Shown here: positions 1 to 6,773 of the stretch, piece by piece
How the letters are laid out: the number at the start of each line of letters is the position of its first letter
Position numbering within the stretch: the stretch's first letter is position 1
Assembly (NCBI GenBank): GCA_020426085.1
Contig: JAGQQP010000007.1
Location: forward strand, 1 to 23,817
DNA length: 23,817 nt
Source of the DNA: Planctomycetaceae bacterium
Lineage (GTDB): Bacteria; Planctomycetota; Planctomycetia; Planctomycetales; Planctomycetaceae
Reading direction: 5' to 3'
Notes under the pieces: generated by a model
Told to the model about the DNA's origin: nothing
Database searches by the model: none
What the model saw: only the letters and a program-made list of their open reading frames with translations
Program-made: the position numbers and the translations under genes

Positions 1-1131
1 GATGCGGCTACTGATGCCGCGCTGGCTCTGGTTTACGGTCAGTTAAAGTCCGGCGGGTGGACCAATTCGGTCGAGTTTGATCCGAAGAGCAAGTTGACTG
101 CGGAGTATCGAAATGGGAAAGGCAGGGGGAGAAACAATTCGACCCTTGACGATGGGATCACTCAATCTGCGATCCGCCTGCTGATTCACGTTGATCAGGC
201 GCATCAGTTTCAGAATCAGAAAATTCACGAAGCGGCAGAGATTGCATTAAATGCACTACTCGCCGCTCAGTTTCCAGTCGGCGCATTTCCCCAGGTCTGG
301 ACAGAACCGGTAAAAAATGTGTCTCCGAAAGCAGGGAACTTTCCCGAGTATGACTGGCGGACTGAAGGTCGAATCAAGAATTACTGGGATTGTTATACTT
401 TGAACGATGGATTGGCCGGTTATGTCTCCACGGTGCTGATCGAAGCATATGAAATTTACAAGGACCCTCGATATCAACAGGCAGTCTTAAAGCTGGGCGA
501 CTTTCTGATAGCTTCACAACTTCCTCAACCTCAGACTGCCTGGGCGCAGCAGTACAACTACGAGATGCAACCCATCTGGGCACGTCGCTTTGAGCCGCCT
601 GCAGTTACGGGAGGAGAGACTCAGGATGTGATCGAGACGCTGATGAAGATCTATCAGTTCAGTGGCGGTGATGAGAAATACCTGAAACCAATTCCAGCTG
701 CGTTAGCCTGGTTGAAAAAATCGCAGTTACCGGATGGTCAACTGGCCCGTTACTATGAACTCAAAACGAATCGTCCACTGTATATGACACGGAGTGGAAA
801 GAATTACAGCCTGACATATGATGATTCCGATCTGCCCCGTCACTATGACTGGAAAATTGAATCGAAACTTTCACAACTGCAGCGTGAATACAATTTGCTG
901 AAGGCGGGGAAACAGCAGAACTCACAATCCAGCCAGCGTGAGCTTTCCACCCGCGTCAAAACGATCTTGAAAGAACTGGACTCTCAAGCTCGCTGGATCA
1001 GTACCAGTACTGGAGAGCGTCTGGTGGGGCAACCAAAGTTTCCGGTGAACAGTCAGTATATTTCCAGTGAAGTCTTCAGTGATCACCTGCAGACACTCAG
1101 TGCTTATCTGGAGTTGCTCAAAACCAATTGA
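1..1131 (+). CDS. Pectate lyase, PL10-type, 3' part (5' end outside window)
   Basis: The reading frame is open from base 1 to the TGA at 1129-1131, giving 376 residues with no start in the window, so the gene is truncated at the left edge. The protein resembles the polysaccharide lyase 10 (Pec_lyase) family, which cleaves polygalacturonate by beta-elimination. Visible family features are the N-terminal GGWTNSVEFDP and LDDGITQSAIRLL segments, an aromatic WAQQYNYEMQPIWARRFEPP block, the GETQDVIETLMKIY helix after it, and ARYYELKTNRPLYMTRSG near the C-terminus. The alternating helical hairpins fit an alpha/alpha toroid fold. A signal peptide would be expected in the missing N-terminus. The gene converges on the phosphatase gene with a 16-bp gap. 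The family call is by recognition of motifs; the exact substrate is inferred. Confidence 0.8.
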   Translation, partial: DAATDAALALVYGQLKSGGWTNSVEFDPKSKLTAEYRNGKGRGRNNSTLDDGITQSAIRLLIHVDQAHQFQNQKIHEAAEIALNALLAAQFPVGAFPQVWTEPVKNVSPKAGNFPEYDWRTEGRIKNYWDCYTLNDGLAGYVSTVLIEAYEIYKDPRYQQAVLKLGDFLIASQLPQPQTAWAQQYNYEMQPIWARRFEPPAVTGGETQDVIETLMKIYQFSGGDEKYLKPIPAALAWLKKSQLPDGQLARYYELKTNRPLYMTRSGKNYSLTYDDSDLPRHYDWKIESKLSQLQREYNLLKAGKQQNSQSSQRELSTRVKTILKELDSQARWISTSTGERLVGQPKFPVNSQYISSEVFSDHLQTLSAYLELLKTN

Positions 1132-1147
1132 GAGGCTGCCGACGAAA

Positions 1148-1816
1148 TCAGTGAGGAACTCCATTCAGGTGGAAGATGGAGTTCATCGTGATGACTTTCG
1201 TTTCTCCCTGCTGATAGCGGATCAGATTGATCCCGGTATTGGTCTGCGCAATCTCTTTGGCTTTACTGATTTCCAGCCCCAGCACACGCGCCAGATAAAC
1301 CCGGTTGACCACGTTATGCGCGACCACAGCAATCGTTTCGCCCAGATGTCGGTCCAGCAGACTCTGGATTGCCGGTTCAACCCGCTTGAGCACATCGCCG
1401 TAAGATTCTCCCCCTTCGTAGCGATTCTGATAGGGGTCATGCATGAAAGCCTCATATGCTTCCGGAAACTCCGCCATGATGAGCTCCCAGGATTTCCCCT
1501 CCCAGAGACCCACATCGCATTCATGGATCTCAGCCACTTCCTGAGGAGTCAGGTCGAGAGGTTTGCAGACCGCTTCAGCAGTTTCCCGAGCACGGATCAT
1601 GGGGCTGCAGTAGACATGGTGGATGGGACTATTAGCAGCAAGAAACTGGCTCAACGCAGCAGCCTGCAATTGTCCCGATTCACTCAAACTGGGGTTAATA
1701 CCACACCCCTGGAGGATGAAAGGAATTTGTTCATTGGGAGGGGTGGCGCCATGGCGGATCAACAGCAGGTTGGTGGCATCCGCTTCCGGTTGAGGCACCA
1801 TTTTAGGATGTTTCAT
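1148..1816 (-). CDS. Histidine phosphatase family protein (phosphoglycerate mutase-like)
   Basis: This 222-residue protein is a branch-1 histidine phosphatase. The RHG catalytic motif lies at residues 21-23 (nucleophile His22). It is followed by LSESGQLQAAALSQFL, the YCSPMIRARETAEAV block, an acidic EIHECDVGLWEGKSWE block and the second catalytic His in VVAHNVVNRVYL. This arrangement fits small phosphatases of the CobC/GpmB type, but substrate cannot be read from the sequence. The start is ATG at 1814-1816, with an AGGA sequence a few bases upstream. It is the last gene of a three-gene minus-strand operon, 33 bp after pdxA. Pairing with pdxA makes a phosphate-ester substrate in vitamin B6 or sugar-nucleotide metabolism imaginable, but that is speculation. 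Confidence 0.88.
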   Translation of the reverse strand: MKHPKMVPQPEADATNLLLIRHGATPPNEQIPFILQGCGINPSLSESGQLQAAALSQFLAANSPIHHVYCSPMIRARETAEAVCKPLDLTPQEVAEIHECDVGLWEGKSWELIMAEFPEAYEAFMHDPYQNRYEGGESYGDVLKRVEPAIQSLLDRHLGETIAVVAHNVVNRVYLARVLGLEISKAKEIAQTNTGINLIRYQQGETKVITMNSIFHLNGVPH

Positions 1817-1849
1817 ATTGGGTCCTGTCGAAAATAAATTAACGATCTC

Positions 1850-2884
1850 TTACCGGTTTGCCTGATGCTGAGACAGTCTGGCAGCAGCTTTGACTGCTTC
1901 GATGATACCTCGTGTCTCTGGAACAATATTAGTCCAGGCGATATCAAAGGCGGTACCATGGCTGGGGCTGGTTCTGACAATCGGCAGTCCCAGCGTGATG
2001 TTGACTGCCTGATCAAAGCCAAGCAGTTTGAAGGGGATATGTCCCTGATCGTGGTACATGGCAACCACCGCATCGAACTCGCCATGAACGGCTCTGCGAA
2101 TCAGAGTGTCAGCAGGCAACGGACCGGTCGCATTCAGTCCCGATTGAATGGCCCGTTCAACCGCGGGGGCGATGATACGCGCTTCTTCATCGCCGAACAG
2201 ACCATGTTCACCCGCATGCGGATTCAGAGCACAGACAGCGACTCGAGGTTTTGCTGCTCCCATTTTCTGCATCAGGCCCGAGATGAGTCTGATTTTTTCA
2301 AAGATCGCATCGGTGTTGAGTAATCCGGGAACGCTGGCAATTGATGTGTGTAAAGTGGTGTGGACAATTCCCAGGCCGGCGGGAGGCTGGATAGCAGGGC
2401 CATGAGGCAGATAGAGCATCATTCCGAAGTCTGCGACTCCGCAGCGATCAGCCAGTATTTCGGTGTGACCGGGATATTCAATGCCGGCCAGTCGGAGTGA
2501 CTCCTTATTCAGGGGAGCCGTCGTGATGGCGTCCACCTGTCCGGACAGGCAATCATCAATGGCACTTACCAGATAATCATAGGCCCCCTGGCCTGAACGC
2601 GCATCGATTTCACAGGGGACGGCATCGGCAACTTCTGATTTCCCACGATCAATACAGTTTGCGATTCCCGGTTGAAATTTCAGGCTGTCTGAAATGGATT
2701 CGATTTCGCAGACCTGCAGACCCGATCCGGATCGTTGTGAGGCTCGCCGGAGAACAGCAGCATTCCCATAAACAACAGGGCAACAGATCTGAAAGACTTC
2801 AGAGCCGCTACAGAGCACGTCCAGTAGTTGAGGGCCAATGCCTGAGACGTCGCCCATTGTTAAAGCGATGAGGGGTAATTTCAT
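1850..2884 (-). CDS. pdxA: 4-hydroxythreonine-4-phosphate dehydrogenase PdxA
   Basis: The 344-residue product matches PdxA, which oxidises 4-phosphohydroxy-L-threonine with NAD(P) in the DXP-dependent pyridoxal 5'-phosphate pathway. Seen in sequence are the N-terminal LTMGDVSGIGPQ, the YPGHTEILAD substrate-binding segment (His140), CALNPHAGEHGLFGDEE, the MYHDQGHIPFK block and the terminal RTSPSHGTAFDIAW. His residues near 179, 213 and 268 sit where the divalent-metal ligands of the family are. The length is normal for the family. The start ATG (2882-2884) overlaps the stop of the upstream epimerase gene as ATGA, which suggests translational coupling. The middle of the protein (residues about 155-185) is somewhat unusual compared with enterobacterial PdxA, so a PdxA2-like paralogue is a small possibility. 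Confidence 0.93.
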   Translation of the reverse strand: MKLPLIALTMGDVSGIGPQLLDVLCSGSEVFQICCPVVYGNAAVLRRASQRSGSGLQVCEIESISDSLKFQPGIANCIDRGKSEVADAVPCEIDARSGQGAYDYLVSAIDDCLSGQVDAITTAPLNKESLRLAGIEYPGHTEILADRCGVADFGMMLYLPHGPAIQPPAGLGIVHTTLHTSIASVPGLLNTDAIFEKIRLISGLMQKMGAAKPRVAVCALNPHAGEHGLFGDEEARIIAPAVERAIQSGLNATGPLPADTLIRRAVHGEFDAVVAMYHDQGHIPFKLLGFDQAVNITLGLPIVRTSPSHGTAFDIAWTNIVPETRGIIEAVKAAARLSQHQANR

Positions 2885-3429
2885 AATGATTCGAATACTT
2901 CACACTCGGACAAGGGGAGTCCTTTGCGGTCTTTTTCCGACAGGATTGGTTCACCTGTCAGAGGCCATTCTATTCCCAGGGCCGGATCATTCCAGAGCAG
3001 GGTTCGCTCGTGTTCAGGAAAATAATAGTCGGTGCATTTATACATGAAGTCAGCACGCGGGCTGATGACATAAAATCCGTGGGCAAATCCGGCTGGTACA
3101 AAGAGTTGCTTGTGATTTTCGGCTGACAACAGAACTGAGATCGATTTTCCGAACGTGGGAGAACTCTTTCTGAGGTCGACACAGACATCCAGTATTTCAC
3201 CCTCCACCGCAAAAACCAGTTTGCCCTGAGGGCGCTGAATCTGAAAATGTAATCCACGCAGAATGCCTGCGGAGGACCGCGAGTGGTTATCCTGTACAAA
3301 AGGTCCTGGTATGCCAGCCTGTTCGTAGCGTTCCTGCTGGAACGTTTCCTTAAAAAAACCGCGATCGTCAGAGAAGACGCGGGGAGTAATGATCACCAGG
3401 CCGGGGAATTCAGTCTGTTGTATATCCAT
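2881..3429 (-). CDS. rfbC: dTDP-4-dehydrorhamnose 3,5-epimerase (RmlC)
   Basis: This 182-residue cupin protein has the hallmarks of RmlC, the third enzyme of dTDP-L-rhamnose synthesis. It epimerises C3 and C5 of dTDP-4-keto-6-deoxyglucose. The sequence shows DDRGFFKETF, the catalytic histidine in ILRGLHFQ (His61), the VPAGFAHGFYV beta-strand block, MYKCTDYYFPEHE and WNDPALGIEWPL. An Asp near residue 167 (SEKDRKG) matches the family's His-Asp dyad partner. The start is ATG at 3427-3429; no good Shine-Dalgarno is visible. It is first in the operon with pdxA and the phosphatase. The other rml genes (A, B, D) are not in this window, so rhamnose synthesis would depend on genes elsewhere. Confidence 0.93.
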   Translation of the reverse strand: MDIQQTEFPGLVIITPRVFSDDRGFFKETFQQERYEQAGIPGPFVQDNHSRSSAGILRGLHFQIQRPQGKLVFAVEGEILDVCVDLRKSSPTFGKSISVLLSAENHKQLFVPAGFAHGFYVISPRADFMYKCTDYYFPEHERTLLWNDPALGIEWPLTGEPILSEKDRKGLPLSECEVFESL

Positions 3430-3739
3430 ATGACAACAAATTCTATCTTAAGAGGAGACGGGTTTTCACGAGACGCATGTTGAAAATAGTAGACGTGGGC
3501 TAATAATAGCGAATTTTCTGTTGGATAAAAGCAATGCTAAGAGTCTGATCTTTGAGTTCTCAAAATCTTTTCAGGTGCCAGAGACATACACAAGTCCCAT
3601 TATTAAAGGAATTTAGAATAATCCACTACCTCTGAGTTTTTCCTGTTTTTTCTTGAAAACTCTTGCCTGTATCGCGTATTCTATAGTCAACACATTTTAC
3701 CTGAGGGATACAGCCTTACCAGCTGTTAAGTGATGCCTT
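3430..3739. other. Divergent intergenic region between rfbC and the HtrA-like gene
   Basis: This 310-bp AT-rich stretch has no supportable ORF. It separates the minus-strand rfbC operon from the plus-strand protease pair, so it must hold promoters for both. Poor-consensus candidates exist: TATAGT at 3682-3687 toward the protease gene and TATTAT on the minus strand near 3510-3515 toward rfbC. Neither has a convincing -35 box at proper spacing, so no promoter is called. Confidence 0.4.
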
Positions 3740-4822
3740 ATGAGACAAACTCCTGAAATCAATACCAGAACGGCGCGAACAGTTATGCTGAGATCTCTTC
3801 TCACAGGCGCACTTTTTGTTGCTGTTGGTTTCTATAGTAGTTCACCCCTGCCTGCTCAGGAAATTAAAGTTCAAAAGCCGGTCGCTGTTGCTCCCGCGAC
3901 AAAACTGTCGGAAGTCTTCCTTAAAACTGTTCCTGACTCTCTTGAAGATCTACAGGAAATTGAGCGACAGGTGACATCTCTGACCAGAACGGCCATTGAG
4001 AGCACCGTCTCTGTTCGTGTGGGAGAAGCTCAGGGAAGCGGTGTGATTATCGATAACAAAGCAGGCTATATTTTGACGGCAGCTCATGTTATTGGCCTGG
4101 CACAAAAAAATGCAACGATCATTCTTCATGATGGCAGAACGTTAAAAGGACGTACCATGGGTTTGAACCGGGGGCTTGATGCCGGACTGGTCAAACTGGT
4201 GGAAGATAATGATGTTGATATCAGCAAACTGACTGCTGTAAAGATGGGAGATGTGTCTACAGTCGAAGCGGGCGAATGGGTCCTGGCGACCGGACATCCT
4301 AATGGATATCAGTCAGGACGCGCTCCAGTTGTACGACTGGGAAGGGTGGTGTCCCGCAAAAAGCATCTGCTGCAGACCGACTGTACTCTCATCGGCGGTG
4401 ATTCTGGAGGCCCCCTGTTTAATATGCAGGGGCAGGTTGTGGGAATCCACAGCCGAATCGGTCCCTCCACCAGCTGGAATTTTCATATTCCCGTTTCTGC
4501 ATTTCAGGATGACTGGGAAAAACTTGTTTCCGGCGATATGTGGGGCGCAAAACCACTGGGACAGAACGCCGTTCTCGGGGTGAATGGCGAAGATACTGAC
4601 CGTGGCTGTAAAGTGACGGGGGTCACCCGTGGCTTTCCTGCTGAAATTGCCGGGTTACAAACGGATGATATTATTATTCAACTTAATGATGAGAAGATTA
4701 CAGGAATTGAACAACTGGCTGAGGTCGTGCAACAATACAAGCCTGGTCAGACCGTTCAGATTACACTTATTCGTGCTGGCAAGAACATGACGTTTGAAGT
4801 TCAACTCGCTGCACGAGACTGA
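3740..4822 (+). CDS. Secreted HtrA/DegS-like trypsin-fold serine protease with C-terminal PDZ domain
   Basis: The 360-residue product starts with a basic segment and a hydrophobic core (about residues 16-38), ending near PAQ/E, which fits an export signal; it should act in the periplasm. The protease domain has a complete triad: His116 in ILTAAHVIG, Asp147 in GLDAGLVKL and Ser222 in GGDSGGPLF. One PDZ domain follows (about residues 268-357; GFPAEIAGLQTDDIIIQLND). One PDZ is the DegS/HtrA2 layout rather than the two-PDZ DegP layout. The linker at 45-85 is charged and helical. No clear Shine-Dalgarno precedes ATG 3740; an internal ATG at 3785 would keep most of the signal peptide. The next gene, 80 bp on, is a catalytically altered paralogue and likely co-transcribed. 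Substrates are unknown. Confidence 0.9.
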   Translation: MRQTPEINTRTARTVMLRSLLTGALFVAVGFYSSSPLPAQEIKVQKPVAVAPATKLSEVFLKTVPDSLEDLQEIERQVTSLTRTAIESTVSVRVGEAQGSGVIIDNKAGYILTAAHVIGLAQKNATIILHDGRTLKGRTMGLNRGLDAGLVKLVEDNDVDISKLTAVKMGDVSTVEAGEWVLATGHPNGYQSGRAPVVRLGRVVSRKKHLLQTDCTLIGGDSGGPLFNMQGQVVGIHSRIGPSTSWNFHIPVSAFQDDWEKLVSGDMWGAKPLGQNAVLGVNGEDTDRGCKVTGVTRGFPAEIAGLQTDDIIIQLNDEKITGIEQLAEVVQQYKPGQTVQITLIRAGKNMTFEVQLAARD

Positions 4823-4890
4823 CGAACGCTAACTAAAACTCGATCTTGGTTTCTGCTCCGAAAAAAAGATCACCAGTAATATCCATACGT

Positions 4891-4896
4891 GAGGAG
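4891..4896 (+). promoter_or_regulatory. Shine-Dalgarno site that decides a TTG start
   Basis: The perfect GAGGAG lies 6 nt before TTG 4903-4905. The more upstream possible start (TTG 4846) has no comparable site, so 4903 is the better start of the second HtrA-like gene. Confidence 0.7.
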
Positions 4897-4902
4897 ATAG
4901 GC

Positions 4903-5997
4903 TTGAGCCAGGATCAAAATACAAGAAAGCATAGAGCCCCCGCCATTCGGTCCGTTTTATCGCTTTTGATTATTTCGGTTTGCATACATTGCTTGTCTTT
5001 CCAGAGCGAAGCCGGGGACCAGTTGCAGCCCAGCCAGTTGACCAGTGGCTCGCAGATGCGGCGTGCTTTTCGTTCTGTTGTTTCGACTCCCCGTTCATGG
5101 ACCGTCCGTGTTCGTTCTAACGGAAAAGAGACTTCACTCGGTGCCATTGTCGAATCAGATGGGTGGATTTTAACTAAAGCCAGCCAGCTGGAAGGGGAGG
5201 TCACCTGCGAATTATCGACAGCCGAGCGCTATGTGGCTGAGATTATTGGTGTAGATGGAAAACTTGATCTGGCGTTGATCAAAATCGACGCCAATAATTT
5301 ACCTACCGTCAAATGGAAATCCGACTCCGATCCCCGGGTGGGACAGTGGCTGGTAACGCCTGGTTTAAGTATGTCTCCTGTCAGTGTGGGAGTGCTCAGT
5401 GTTGCCCGACGGAAAATCGATCCTGCTCCCGGTGTGCTGGGCGTCCAGATTGACGATGCCGATGGGGGCGCACTCGTAAAACAGGTCATGCGTGAAAGTG
5501 GTGCTGAAGAAGCGGGCTTGAAAGCCGGTGATGTCATCCTGAGTGTTGCAGGGGAAGAGATCGACAGTGCCCGTGCACTTTCCAATTTCGTGCGTAAGTT
5601 TTTACCCGGCGACAGAGTTCTTGTGAAGGTCCTCCGGGAAAAAGAAGAAGTGAATGCGGTCGTCGTTCTGACAGATCCTCAGATGCTGATTTACGATCGC
5701 CTGCGGGAGATGCAGAAAAAAATGGGTGGTGCTCTCAGTCGCCGGAAAACAGGATTCACCGAAGTATTGCAGCACGATACTGTGTTACGACCGGAAGACT
5801 GTGGTGGCGTGATTGTCGACCTGCAGGGGAACGCAATTGGTTTGAATATTGCCCGTGCCGGCAGGACGAAATCGTTCGCTATTCCGGCTAATCATGTTGT
5901 TCCCATGATTCAGAAGCTGAAACTGAAGGAATATGCTCCTTATAATCCCTTAAAGGATTCCAAGCAGCACACCGTCTCTGCGACCACCTCATCCTGA
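4903..5997 (+). CDS. HtrA-like pseudoprotease with PDZ domain embedded in the trypsin fold
   Basis: The 364-residue product (TTG start chosen for the GAGGAG site) has a signal-like hydrophobic segment at about residues 17-36, so it is exported or membrane-anchored. The first protease barrel is present, but where HtrA has TAAH this protein has TKAS (Ser94 in place of the catalytic His). The Asp equivalent is kept in GKLDLALIKI (Asp122). A PDZ domain follows directly (about 178-258; GVLGVQIDD to VVVLTDP). The expected serine strand then appears after the PDZ: LQHDTVLRPEDCGGVIVDLQGN, with Cys300 replacing the nucleophile Ser, followed by the AIPANHV end of the domain. It is therefore probably inactive, and may bind peptides or regulate its intact neighbour. 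It overlaps the convergent MfnB-like gene by 9 bp. Function is inferred. Confidence 0.85.
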   Translation: MSQDQNTRKHRAPAIRSVLSLLIISVCIHCLSFQSEAGDQLQPSQLTSGSQMRRAFRSVVSTPRSWTVRVRSNGKETSLGAIVESDGWILTKASQLEGEVTCELSTAERYVAEIIGVDGKLDLALIKIDANNLPTVKWKSDSDPRVGQWLVTPGLSMSPVSVGVLSVARRKIDPAPGVLGVQIDDADGGALVKQVMRESGAEEAGLKAGDVILSVAGEEIDSARALSNFVRKFLPGDRVLVKVLREKEEVNAVVVLTDPQMLIYDRLREMQKKMGGALSRRKTGFTEVLQHDTVLRPEDCGGVIVDLQGNAIGLNIARAGRTKSFAIPANHVVPMIQKLKLKEYAPYNPLKDSKQHTVSATTSS

Positions 5998-6765
5998 TTG
6001 CATTGATTTTTGCCTGAAGTTCATCTGCTTTCGGAAAGTTCTGACGGCTGATTCCTGAATCTCACTGGTTCTGCTGTGACCCAAACAGGCAGCTCCGCGA
6101 ATGCCGATGATGTCCGGCCCCAGATCGGCCAATATTTCCAGATCCTGAATTCGTAGAGAACCAGCTAACGCAACTATAAGTTCTCTGGACCGTGCCAGTT
6201 CGATGAGTTCACTCAGGAAATCGGGAGAGAGCAGGTCCAGCAGTCTGCCATTCTGTTTTGAGAACGTGTCAATCAGCAGTCCTGCACACCGATTCTCACT
6301 GGCTGCTTCCAGGATTTCAAATGGCGAGAGAGAATCCGCCCGTTTCCAGTCTGCATAAGCAACTGCGATCCATTGATGTTGATGTCCGCTGCTCTCTTCG
6401 ATGCTTTGGATTAGATTCCGCCATTCCTTGACCCAGAGACGCGATTCACTACATTGAGAAAAACCCAGCTTCAAATAGGCGATCTCTGAAGGAAACTTCA
6501 GACTTTTCTGCTCCGTTTTCCATTCGCAGAGCTCTCCCAGTGCCATACTGAGAGGAATCGTCACAGAAGATTGCTGACAGTATTCCAGCACCATTTCTAG
6601 AGTTGACTCATCGACTTGCCCCAGTGCGCCGCGAGCGGGGTCTTTGAAGTCGAGAATTTCACAACCTCCCGTAATTGCAGGAGCAATTTCTGCACAGTTC
6701 CTGACACTGACCAGTAACTGTGTATGCTGCAGATTCAATTCTGTATTTTTCCTGATCGAACTCAC
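5989..6765 (-). CDS. MfnB-like (5-formylfuran-3-yl)methyl phosphate synthase family protein
   Basis: The 258-residue TIM-barrel protein matches the DUF556/MfnB family. In methanogens this enzyme condenses two glyceraldehyde-3-phosphates to the furan precursor of methanofuran. Visible motifs are LLVSVRNCAEI, GGCEILDFKDPARGALG (Lys41, active-site-type lysine), YLKLGF (Lys99), VAYADWKRADS (Lys141), the VALAGSLRIQDL strand and the C-terminal DIIGIRGAACLG phosphate-binding loop. Planctomycetes are known to carry tetrahydromethanopterin/methanofuran-type C1 genes, which supports the role. The called start is GTG 6763-6765, 8 nt after the upstream stop, without a clear Shine-Dalgarno. TTG at 6736-6738 with AGGA upstream is an alternative. 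It is probably co-transcribed with the amidohydrolase. Confidence 0.82.
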   Translation of the reverse strand: MSSIRKNTELNLQHTQLLVSVRNCAEIAPAITGGCEILDFKDPARGALGQVDESTLEMVLEYCQQSSVTIPLSMALGELCEWKTEQKSLKFPSEIAYLKLGFSQCSESRLWVKEWRNLIQSIEESSGHQHQWIAVAYADWKRADSLSPFEILEAASENRCAGLLIDTFSKQNGRLLDLLSPDFLSELIELARSRELIVALAGSLRIQDLEILADLGPDIIGIRGAACLGHSRTSEIQESAVRTFRKQMNFRQKSMQSG

Positions 6766-6773
6766 GGCGGGGA

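Noticed and set aside
1156..1184. 9-bp inverted repeat GAACTCCAT/ATGGAGTTC near the convergent ends of the pectate lyase and phosphatase genes
   Set aside because: It lies inside the phosphatase coding end, has an 11-nt loop and no T-run; too weak to call a terminator.
1067..1837. 256-codon plus-strand ORF
   Set aside because: It is antisense to the histidine phosphatase gene, which has all family motifs; the ORF has no recognisable domain.
4846..4902. 19-codon upstream extension of the second HtrA-like gene
   Set aside because: TTG 4846 lacks a ribosome site, whereas TTG 4903 has GAGGAG at 6 nt.
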